From Branchinecta lynchi (lineage: Eukaryota > Arthropoda > Branchiopoda > Anostraca > Branchinectidae): a stretch of 64,000 nt of DNA. A program made the position numbers and the translations under genes. Shown here in pieces: positions 34,509 to 44,640 of this stretch. The notes beneath the pieces were generated by a model. It searched no databases. It saw nothing but the letters and a program-made list of their open reading frames with translations, and had not been told where the DNA came from. The DNA lies in assembly GCA_023053575.1 (NCBI GenBank), contig JAKZAP010000014.1, positions 12,302,938-12,366,937 of the forward strand, given 5' to 3'. The stretch's first letter is position 1, and each line of letters opens with the position of its first letter.

Positions 34509-34516
34509 CTTCTCGC

Positions 34517-36089
34517 ATTATTATCTTCCGGCCAAGTGTCATATATCGATCACTTTTCCGTCGGTCGGTCTATCGATCTGTCGGTCCGGTGATCGCGAGT
34601 TAGGGTACTTCTAGATGCGCTAGGACGATGAAACTTGGCAGACATAAACTGACGAAAAAAGTCACACCCCCGATTTGGCTATCGTGGGGGGAGTGGAGAG
34701 AGGGGGAATCCGGAATGTTCCGGATCTGAATGAAGCTTGATATGTGGAAAGAACATATAGCTCAGATGTCACATTTTACTTTCGGATAGGATCGAACGAC
34801 CGTGGGGGGAGGTGGAGGGTTGGTCCCGGAATCCCGGTTATTACAGGTTAAGGTGCTTCCAGATGTGCTAGAACGATGCAACTTGGCAGACATATCAGGG
34901 ACCTAACCAGATTGACTTCAGAGTTAGTCATTTCCCAATCCGACCATCAGGTGGAGGGGGGGGGGGGGAGAAATCCGTGATCTTGAGGCAAGCATAACTT
35001 TCGAACGGGGCATCGGACACAAATGAAACAGTTGGGAAGAGCTGAGGTCGTGGATGACCCATTTTATGTCTGGACCGGATCCGATAATTCTGGGGGGGAG
35101 GGGAGATTGGAGGGGGACCGGAAATCTCGGGACAGGCTGAAAGTGGAGGGATCGGATGAAGCATGGTGACAAGAACAAGGACAACTTGTAAGAACCGGAT
35201 CAGCGTATTGTGTGTGTGTGGGGGGGGGGGGGGGAATTCCGTTGATTGCGAGTTAAGGTCCTTATAGAATCAGGCTACTTGGACGATGAAATTCGGCAGG
35301 TATATTAGGGACCCGATCAGATTGACTTGCAAGCACTCAATCGAACATCTTCGGGGGAGTGGGGGAATTGGAACCCGGATTACAGGAATTTTGTGTCATT
35401 CATATCTTTTCAGTGGTTGGTCGGATCCGAAGGAAATTTGATAATTGACAAGAGGACGTGTTTCTGATGTGATAATACACTTTCGTAAATCCCCAAGGGC
35501 CCATGATCGTTTGTACCTCGTGTACAGGCTATGCGTACTAATGAGTTTTTAGCCCCCTTAAAGTTCGTATCTTAATTGCAAAATGAAAAAAAATACTGTA
35601 GACCAGAAGATACATTTTCAGGACTCTCAGGGTCCACGATCATTGTTGTCTCAAGGGGTTTGCTTACAAATGACTTTCGAACATACTTCACGCAAAGTGC
35701 AAAAAACATTTCTAAGAAACAATATATTTTTGAAGATCCCCAAGGGCCCATGATCATCTGTGCCCCAAGTATGTTGCGTACAGGTTCAGCTTTAGCCCTC
35801 TTAAAAGTCCGCATTTTAGCCGCAAAATGCAAACAAAATTGAGCCAATGACACTTTCATGACCCACCAGCCCATGATCATTTTTTGTACCAGTGCTTTTG
35901 CTGACAAAATGGATTCTTAGTCCTCTTACAGTGTGCATTGTAACCGCGAAGTGCGTGGCATATTTTTGACTAAACCATACATTTTCGTGAATCCGAAAGG
36001 CTCATAACCGTCTGAGCCGGCTCTTAGCCGACACCCTTAGCTACTACGTAGTATGCTTGCAAGTGCCTTATGAGCTTACAGCTCTTGTT
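34517..36089 (+). mobile_element. Composite element: family A left part, family D right part
   Basis: The left end keeps the inner arm of the family A hairpin (GCCAAGTGTCATATATCGAT) and a TCGG run. Family A sub-repeats with G runs follow to about 35460. Then come four family D units (35480-36010) and a right end TGCAAGTGCCTTATGAGC with ACAGCTCTTGTT, equivalent to the family A terminus. The same ends thus enclose a different body from the copies at 1-7772. No gene. Confidence 0.78.
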
Positions 36090-37340
36090 CTTATTAATGT
36101 TTTGATGTTTTTCCGTATTTATTATATTTTCTTCTCCTTTCTTCTTATTGTTTTGTTTAGCTTCGTAGAATTGTGAAGAAGAATTAAGCTCCACCTATTG
36201 TCAGACCTATTGTCGCTTTAAAAGAATTCAGTATTTGCCGAGTTCTTATCAGTTACTTACAGTTCTGAGTAAAATTCATCCTCGCTTTTTGGTATAATGT
36301 GGGGTTTTGGGTGACACAGAGACAAAGACTTGTTTTTCAAGTACTCCTTTTTTTGCTGAAAGACTTGTTGGCTAGTGCTAGCGATAGTCTCCGTAAATTA
36401 TTGTCCAGTAGGGACGAAGTATGTCTGAGTATCTCACTACTTTCTGTAGTCGAGTCCCGGAACGGGGTTGTTTTTCGCTCCCAGTTCCATGTTTTTTACG
36501 ATGCACTTCCAAGCCCGAGATAGAGTGAGCAATGAGTCGGGAGATTTTTCTTAATAATCAGGTTTGGTGACATGCCTTTTAGCGCTGTGTGACCATCCCT
36601 TTGTCTAGGTCTATTACTTAGAACAAATTTCGACTGGAAAAGCCGTTGAGGAACAGAAAAAAATCGGGAATGGCGTTGCAGTAGGCTCTTCTTCCGTTCC
36701 TGTACGGAAAGTTTTTGAAAGCGAGTCAAAGCAACCTTTCGTCAGGGACGAAAAGTTTCAGTAAATTGAAGATCAGGTGCAGATTCAACATGACTTCTTA
36801 GGGATCTACTGAAAGAAGGAAAGTGAAGGCATGGTGCAGGAGGAAAGCTGGACCGGTAGGCAAGCATACCAAAAAACGAAAGATGCGTCGTTCTTTTTCT
36901 TTTTTCAGCTCCTGTGAGAGGGCAGGGAACTAGCACCCTTCAAGTGTGCAATTTATAACAACTGATTAACGGCCAAATGATATATTTTCTTTTTCACCAA
37001 CGGCTAATGATAGTTTTTTCCTCAACGGTTGTTCTTAAAATAAAGAAGTTCCCATTCCTTTCTTCTTTTTAGGCTTGTAGGGAAGATACAAGTTTAGCTA
37101 CTAAAAGAAAATACTAAAAGAGTGAAGAAGCACCGTTCCTTTCCTCTTTTCAGTCTGTTCCTCCTAGTGCAGCTTTCCTCGTTTTAATATGCTTCTCCTC
37201 GTTTTAGTGCCTTTCTACCCGTTTTAGTAGTCTTTCTTCCTGCACCGTTCCTTTCCTTTCCTTCTTTTCTTCGATCCCGACTTCATACCCCTATAGCACA
37301 TACACATATCCCTACATCAGTCACCTGGACAATTCCTTTA
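36090..37340. other. Stretch without confirmed gene
   Basis: A plus-strand open frame at 36299-36523 (RDEVCLSISLLSVVESRNGV, then FRSQFHVFYDALPSPR) has moderately protein-like composition but no convincing splice borders. A pyrimidine-rich tract lies at 37120-37290. No element borders found. Confidence 0.35.
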
Positions 37341-38010
37341 CGGCACTTCACTTCGGCCAAGTGCCATACAGGGATTGCAGTTTCTGTCCGTCCGTCCGTC
37401 TGTCTGTCGGTTGGTCTGTCTGTCAGTCTGTCCAGGTTTTGCTATAGTTCGGGCACTTCCACATAAACTAGGACGATGAAACTTGGCAGGCATATCAGGG
37501 AACCAAACTGGATAAACTGGAAATAGTAACTTCCCCGATCCGACTTGGCACGCGTGTCGGGGACCAGAACAGACTGACTTGAGAATAGTCATCTTCCAGA
37601 TCCGATCATCGTGGGGGGGGGGGGGGGTAGAGGGATGGAGAATTAGGAATCTAGTGGCATGCATAACTTTTGAACGGGTGATAAGATTTGAAAGAAACTT
37701 GGCAAGTAGGAGGAGCTATCGTCTGAGATGTTCCACATCAAGTCAGGATCGGATCTGATACTTGTTGGGGGGGTGGGGGGTGGAGGGGGGGGGTGGAGGG
37801 GGGAACCGGACAATTCGTGAAACGCTTAGAGTTGAGGGATTAAGATGGAACTTGCCGGAAATGCTCAGACTTGAGTGAAACTATAAAATATCCTACTTAA
37901 GGTCCGGACCTCATTTTTGGATTGCGGGTGTATTTTATGATGTTCTCATCTACTTTCTTGTACCGCCTACTCGTAAGAAATGCCCTGTGGGCTCATGGAT
38001 TTTGTTGTTC
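37341..38010 (+). mobile_element. Family A element, short copy
   Basis: It starts with a hairpin-like GGCACTT...AAGTGCC (37342-37368) and a TCCG/TCTG run. Four sub-repeats with G runs of up to 15 follow, and it ends CTTTCTTGTACCGCCTACTC and ATGCCCTGTGGGCTCATGG, a degenerate family A right terminus. The internal array is much shorter than in the 2.7-kb copies. Confidence 0.78.
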
Positions 38011-38238
38011 AAGTTAGTACCGACCTCCAAGGAGACTACAGTATTTGTTTTTTATTCTTGGTTTTTCTACCCATGACAGTTTTTGTCTGTGTGACACATG
38101 TACCAACGAATTTTTTGACAGCGTAGTCAGTGCATTTTATCCCAAGATTTTTGTTGTTTGATGTTCAGATGATTGTAAAGGAGCTGATCATTCACATCTA
38201 GATAGTGTGCGTAGTGTTACCCTCACCTATTTTTGTAG

Positions 38239-38364
38239 ATATGGACGATGCTGAGGCTTTAGAACTGCAGAGACGCTTAGAACTGTTCAACGAGATGATG
38301 GATAGCGACATGAGTGGCCCCTATGACCCCAGTACTAAGCGCCAGCAGTATGTTTCCCAGCAGT
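38239..38364 (+). CDS. Single coding exon of an unrecognised gene
   Basis: A good acceptor (CACCTATTTTTGTAG) is followed by AT and an ATG at 38241. Forty-one clean codons then run to a GTGAGT donor at 38365, leaving phase 1. The peptide begins MDDAEALELQRRLELFNEMM and continues DSDMSGPYDPSTKRQQYVSQ: an acidic amphipathic helix followed by a polar tail, well unlike the repeat-derived frames. It could be the first coding exon. The next exon was not found; a fold-back element begins about 160 bp downstream. Function unknown. Confidence 0.55.
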
Positions 38365-38527
38365 GTGAGTAGAACCCTTCCTTTTTTGTTTTGGACCTCT
38401 ATCGGATCCTCAGTAGACCGTTCTGAGAAGCTCACAGCCGTGAACCTGCGTTGACTTGACTTTGGTCTTTCGATTTCACCTATAAAGCCCCTTTTACATT
38501 GACGCGTTCACCTTTCAAACTTAGCCA

Positions 38528-40055
38528 CGGAAGCTCTGCTTTGCCGTTGTAACACTTGCTACGGCGCAACGCAGAGGGTCATTCAGAAAACGGGACCCAG
38601 AGACCCCGGACCCCTCGCCACCGGACCCTTCTGGCAAACGAAAACAGGACCCCGGGAAAACGAAAACGGGATCCATCTGGCCAAATGAAAAGAGGACCCC
38701 TTCAAAAGGAACAGACCAAAGGACCATTTGATTCAAACAATTGGGTCATGTCTTCGCCATTCAGTCTTCGTCAGATTCCTTGAATTTTGTTACTGTTAAA
38801 ATAATCGTCAACAATAGATTCAGCATGTCCCCTTGCCCCGATACCAAATATCTAATCGATTTCAGAAACAACTCGAGCTTCAACCAAATATTCAGTTTAA
38901 GCCGAAATCGTGATGAACCATTTGTCCAGCAAGAAAACTAAGTTCAGATATGGATTCAGCGGAGCTCCTTACCCCCTCAATGAATATCTTGTTAGCTTAT
39001 AAAACATACATGTTTTTACCGTAAATTCGAAACCCCTCCTCTGCCTCTAAAGATAGGACTAAAGGACCCATCTACAAACTTGACCTGTACTTTACCAGTG
39101 AATCCTCATTGAAGAACATCCTCGCTTGAACAACATATTTCCTCGTTTGAACATTATATATCAACCCTTCGACTTTCGATTACACTAGATTTCTCCGGCG
39201 TCCATATAACAAACAAGAATGTCGTGATCATCCACGCGAAGAGCTATACTTGTTTGAGAATAAAGGGGTAGCGACTGCTATAGCCGAAAATTGGTCGACA
39301 AATTTTGTTTCCGGTTTTCGCCCGATTACGGTATGCTTGTCCGGCAAGAAAATAACTTTCATATTCGGATTCAGCTCTTCTCCTTGCCACTAAATCAATT
39401 ATCTCAATAGTATTAAAAAATATTGTTTTTGCCCTTTAATTTGAAACCCCCTCCCCCTCTCCCCTTAAATCTAGGGCTACAGAGCCCTTCTACGAACTTG
39501 ACCTTACCCTTGACCCAAAGAATCCTCACACGAAGTTTCATAAAAATATCTCGTTCCCTTCGAGTGTTATCGAGCTAACAGACGGACGGAAATGTGATCG
39601 ATATATTGCACTTGTCCGGAAGGCAAGTGCCAAAAAAAAAAAATTTCTAGTTGTGCCTTTTCATGATCCGAATCCTGTGGGGGAGGGGGGAGGGGCGGCG
39701 GCAACTTTGTGTAAACACTTGTTTGTTTCTCACCAAACTTGGTGTAGGGTCTTTTTTGAGGGTCCTTTTGAGGGTCTGAATCAGATCCGACTAGAAAAGT
39801 GTGATTTGCTGGGTACCGATGTTTTTTTATCCATGCCTTCACGTTACTAGTGGACGATCAAGACTATTTTTCTAACTAATCCTCCGCCAGGCGCAAATGA
39901 ATGATCTATAGACTTGTTTCATGTAACCCTCTTCTCGGTTAGCCAGACGGGTCCTTTTTCGTTTTCAGGCGGTTCTGTTTTCGTTAGCCAGAAGGGTCTG
40001 GTGGCAAGGGGTCCGGGGTCCTGTTTTCAGGAGGACCACGCAGAGCTTGCCAAGC
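38528..40055. mobile_element. Fold-back element with GACCC-rich inverted ends
   Basis: The left end (38528-38710: AGCTCTGC, ACGGGACCC, CCCGGACCCCTCGCCACC, GGACCCTTCTGGCAAACG) is mirrored by the right end (39940-40055: CGTTAGCCAGAAGGGTCTGG, GGCAAGGGGTCCGGGGTCC, GCAGAGCTTGCC) with small indels. Between the arms lies a degenerate family B copy and unrelated sequence. No transposase is visible. The exact tips and the target duplication are not clear. Confidence 0.6.
38705..39630 (+). mobile_element. Degenerate family B copy with a family A-type end
   Basis: It starts with ACAGACCAAAGGACCATTTG and CAATTGGGTCATGTCTTCGC, a worn family B left end. At the right it has CACACGAAGTTTCATAAAAA, TTCGAGTGTTAT and ACAGACGGACGG. 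Instead of the family B GGGATCCC terminus it runs into CGATATATTGCACTTG...CAAGTGCC (39598-39631), which is the complement of the family A left hairpin. It is a chimera of the two families joined at the tetranucleotide run. Confidence 0.68.
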
Positions 40056-41249
40056 ATTCTGAGAATAGAACAAAGCTCTGATGGTGATTTTGTTTATAAC
40101 CCTTCAAAATAAGCACAGAGCATGAATAAGGAGGAATTGTGAACCCCCTTTTGATAAAAATCGTTTGTCCCCGCATTTACAAACTTGGGTGATTGAACGT
40201 GATCATTGGTTCTTTCTTTACTTTTATACTCCAATGATCTCCGATTGATCACTCCGATACAAGTCACCAGTTCGCTGATGTTAGGATTTTGCAGAAGAAC
40301 TCATAGTTACGTTCGCGATAGTATTGAAATCGACTGGTAATAGTTTATATTCCATAGTTCGCCACATCAGAACTCCTTAAACATGGATATTAACAAACAG
40401 TAAAAATTGGAAGTCACGAAAATGAAAATGGGTGGGTTGTAGTGAATAAGTAGTAAAGGACGTCGAGTCTTTTGAGGTCTAATGTCTCCCTGCGGGGGAT
40501 GTTTAGGATAGGCGGAGGCGCTGACCAGGCCAGTGAAGTAACCATGCTTGGAATGTTATCGTTCTAGGGAGCGTGTCGAATATCAATCAGTCAAATATTT
40601 ATATCAAGTAGCTTAAAACTGGAAATTCGTCGAGGCAGTTAAACACATTCGAAACATTTACAAAAGACATTACAATATTTCCACCTCGTCCGCGTTTCGA
40701 CCATGCCATTTGCCTTTGTCGAATACCCCTTTTCATATCCCTAAAACGTGACCTGCTTCTAAGAGTTCACAAAGACTAGGATATTTTGCTTGGTTAACAC
40801 ACAATTAGTACGCCGCGCGTACAGCCTGTTCGTTGCGTCGTCATCGACCAAGGGCTTTTTATAGCCAATAAATTATTCCTATCCGACAGCTAGCGATCCC
40901 TCTCGCCTTTTCTTGTTTCTCAAAAAGTTCAAATTTGCGTTCAGGGTAAGATCCTGAACTTGACGGAAAGTATCCTCATGTGGGATCTGGATCCGTTGCC
41001 TTTCCATTTACAGCAACTAACCCAATACTCATCAAAAGGAAGCGGAAGTTTGAAGCCGCTATACTCATCAGATAAAAGCTATTTCAGATTATTTTCATTT
41101 TTAAAAATCAGTTATTTTAATTTCAAATTAAGCTATGGCTTATGTCCCATGAGGCTCTTGTCAGTAGTGGTCATTCCTCTGTTCACGAGGTCCTGCGTAC
41201 GTAATTTAATTTAGAAAAAATAATTGCTTTATTCGTAGAATTTGTCTTT
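40056..41249. other. Stretch without recognised gene
   Basis: AT-rich with no clear exon. An ATCAATCAGTCAAATATTTA block at 40583 resembles a retroposon tail on the minus strand but is too short to call. Confidence 0.35.
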
Positions 41250-41590
41250 TTGCTAGCACGGTAACTCTCGTCATTTTGGGGTATTTTGTTCAAACTAGGT
41301 ATGAGGATCCATGGGATCATACTGCAGAACAAGTTCGTTGATGTGGCCATTGTGGCCCTTAGCCTTATATTTAGAGGTGTTTTAAATTAAGGGTTTATAC
41401 TGATTTATTTTCTCGTCGAACATGTAGGTCGCACCTGGGTCGCACAGGATCCGGGAAAAGCCGGAAATTTGTGAGAAATTTTTGTCTGAAGTTTGTTAGA
41501 GTTTCGAATAAGAGTAAGAGTACATACTAACTCCATATCCGAATTTTATTTTCTCACCGTTTGACCGGGTATACCGTAGGTTCTTGGATC
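41250..41590 (-). mobile_element. Degenerate family B fragment, reverse orientation
   Basis: TTTTTGCTAGCACGGTAACT, CTCGTCATTTTGGGGTATTT with TCAAACTAGGTATGAGG, and later TTTATTTTCTCGTCGAACAT match the reverse family B order, with many changes. Both terminal palindromes are missing. Confidence 0.5.
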
Positions 41591-41764
41591 TCTCTCTCGT
41601 TGGCACCAGGTTTTTTTTTGCTCAAACTGCTCATAGCTCAAACTGCTCATGCTCATAGCTGAGCGGCTGCTAAGACATAGAAAACGTTTATTATTCGGAT
41701 AGTCTTGGGCTGGATGAGAATTTAGGTATATATTTAGGTATATAATTAAGGGTATTCTTGTTCG

Positions 41765-41845
41765 TTGAAGAGAACAAACAAAAAAGAGCTACGAGCTCAT
41801 ATGGTTCTTGTTACGAGTAGGCACTACAAGGAAGTATATAGCCTA
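41765..41845 (-). repeat. Isolated family A right-end fragment, reverse
   Basis: AAGAGCTACGAGCTCATATGG and GTTACGAGTAGGCACTACAAG are the complement of the family A right terminus. No other family A sequence is attached. Confidence 0.65.
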
Positions 41846-41934
41846 CACTGTAAAGCTTTTTTATTTTATTTTCGTTGTGCAACATTGTCAGTATTAAAGT
41901 ATGCCACCAGGCATGTGCACTGGTCCGTGATTTG

Positions 41935-41980
41935 TATCTGTGTTTGTTGTAATTAAATACTACTACTACTAAAAAAAGAA
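41935..41980 (+). repeat. Probable retroposon tail
   Basis: GTAATTAAATACTACTACTACT followed by an A-rich tract looks like a LINE/SINE 3' end with a TAC tandem. The body is not identifiable. Confidence 0.35.
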
Positions 41981-42618
41981 AAAAGAAAAAAAAGTAAAAT
42001 ACCCCTCTTTTCGTGAAATACGTTGCAAATGACACGGATTCCGTTTGCCCAGCTTTACTTTCTGAGCTTTAGAAAAGGCACACATCGTCAGATCAGGTTG
42101 AAAGATAGTGGACTGTGGGGGTACTTGTAAGAGTAAAGGCAACGTAATACATATAACGCTAGAAAAGGAAATTTATTTTCGTTCGATTTTGCAACTGGAA
42201 AACTCTTCAAACAAAAACGTTATCCTGGTCTTTTTTTCTCACGAACTTGCGTCGCCGAATTCTATTGGCTCTCCTCTGATACGATATGGTCATGAAGGCT
42301 CAAAATGATTCCTTTTCGGTTTAATTGAAGGTCTATATCTTGAAAAAAATTAAAAAAATGCCCTCTTCAACGTTTTTACAAAAAGAGTTTCAGCTTCATC
42401 GCTAGTTTGTAACATTTTCTGGGAAACATTTTTGTAAAAGAAACTGTTTTGAGAACTGTTTTAAGGTCCGTTGAACAAAGTATAGGTTGCAAAAACGTTT
42501 CTGCAATAAATGTTTATAAAAACGTTTATAAACTTTTTGCGGATGCTATGTATTCGTTAATTCAGTTTCAGAAAACCCTACAATCGGAAACTACAATCGG
42601 AAAATTATGTGTCTCGAT

Positions 42619-42857
42619 CAGAGGCATTACCAGCCAAAATATTTCGGTGAAGGGGGGAAGGTAATTACCGACTGGCTGGTCGTTTTACCGACTGTTTTAG
42701 CAGAGATACCGACAGTTTTTAAGAATAATGCATGTTTTGACGAAAAATCGACTGTTTTGAAGATTGAAAACTTTGTTTTTGTATTGACTGCATCCGTTTG
42801 ACTATTTCCACAAATTGAATGGACAACCTCCCCCCCCCCCCATTCGTGGTGCCCCTG
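42619..42857. mobile_element. hAT-type MITE
   Basis: The ends are CAGAGGCATTACC and the complement of CAGGGGCACCACG. The flanking 8-mers GTCTCGAT (42611-42618) and TTCTCGAT (42858-42865) match at 7 of 8 bases. The interior has ACCGACTGGCTGGTCG and a 14-C run near the right end. The ACCAGCCAGTCGGTAA complement occurs in the nested element at 45828, so they are related subfamilies. Confidence 0.75.
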
Positions 42858-42865
42858 TTCTCGAT

Positions 42866-44040
42866 TATTGTTCTTGTTCCTTTTCTCTTGCTTTGTATTA
42901 TTATTATTATTGTTATCGCTTTGCTTTTAACCTTTACAACATCACTTTGATATCCATGTTTTATTGGGTTCTGGGGTAAACAGATACAATTCATGAGGTA
43001 AAAGCCAAGAAAAGAGCGTAGCTTGGTCGACAACCAAGGTCATTTAACATGAAATAATTTATATATAATTTAGGGAAACATAAAAACCGTAAAAACGGTC
43101 GAAGTGATCAAACTTTTCCGAAAACAGAAAAGGGCATAAACGAAATATTTTAACACTGTGAGATATGGGACTTCCTAAAAGTGTTTTCTCTCCGTTCCCC
43201 GAGGACTCCTCGGGGAATCGAAGGGAACGGCGAGAATAGAGGGAGTCACTCCACGCGGACTCCGTCTAGGAAAACAAAGAGAACACTGAGAATGCTTCTA
43301 AAATGGATTTTGTTCGAAAAAAAGAATGTGTAATTGACGAAATTACTAGATCCACTTTATTTTGGGATTTGTTTATTCTGATTCTTTTTAATTAATTTTA
43401 CATTGCACAAACACTGGCAAAAATTGATTCCCCTCCGAATAGGAAAGGGAGTCCTTTTTGACGATGGTGATGATAATCAGAGCATTCCTCGCCCGTGGGG
43501 ACTCGGGAGAATAGTGGGAGTGGTTCCCCGGGACAAACAAAAACGCGGCTACTCCTCAAGCGGATACCTCAGGAAACGTCGAGAACACGCCTTAAGTGAA
43601 GGCGTTTGTGAACCTTCAATTGGCTGGAAAAGGCATCCTAACTTTTTTTTTTATCGTATGATTACATTTTTCGCATAGGTGTTTGAAAAGATATTACAGC
43701 TTAAAGTCTTCAAACTCTTATTACAAAAGCGAATTATGCTTTCTTGGTTGGTTTTGCATAAAGCGTCATAGCCAATCAAAAATAGAAAAGACTAATTTTT
43801 TCTTTAAAAAAGCAATTAACATCTTACTTTCACAACTATGTTAGAAAAATACTATTGAACTAGGTGGCAACATTTCTACCATTAACAGGCTCATAATTGT
43901 CATCATACGCCGATAAGTATCTGTTAACTCGGGAATCTAAATCAAAAGTCCTTTACCTCCCGCTGTTAAACTCATTTTGTTAGCTCCCTTCCATGAAAGA
44001 AAATTCCGTTTTCTTCTTGTTTGTCGTGCCATCTTTCAAA
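42866..44040. other. Stretch without recognised gene
   Basis: A 91-residue frame at 43403-43678 lies in a region with loosely repeated CTCGGG/GGGAGT blocks (43190-43260 and 43480-43560). Splice borders are absent. Not called as a gene. Confidence 0.35.
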
Positions 44041-44640
44041 CTGAAAAGTGCACGAGTTGTGACTCATCACAATGGAGGAGTCACATCATTATGTAAATTT
44101 GTCGAAAAGGACAAAGATGTTCTGGAGTTCTGCCAGAGTAAGTAAATAATTTATTCTCTGTTTTTGTTTTCTTTGTTAGCCTGTCTCAGACCAACTGGAT
44201 GCTCGTAAGCTTTACTTGGTTAGCCTGTCTCCACTGTCTCAGACCAACTGAATGCTCATAAGCTACCAGTAAGCTACAATCCTATTTGCATCACCTTAGT
44301 GAAGAAATGATTTCTGAATTCCCTTAATTAATTTCTTTTGATAATTCTGTGAATAATTTCCGAACAAATCTAATTTAATACCAATCAGTTTTACTTTCAC
44401 CCACCTGACTAACTTACCTGACCAAACCCAGCAAATCGGCATTAGAGCTTAGCCTAGTCTGGTGAATGCTATGCTATGTCACCTGAAAGGTTGAGGTGTA
44501 AATACTGTGGTTATAAATTCTACAGTGAGTTGTTTCTTGAGAAACATTAGGCGATAGATGTTTCTTTCGTGTGGAGATTGATCGAGATACGCTTTTCTGC
44601 CTTTTTTTTTGTCAGAAAAGATTTTGTAGAGTAGTTTTGT

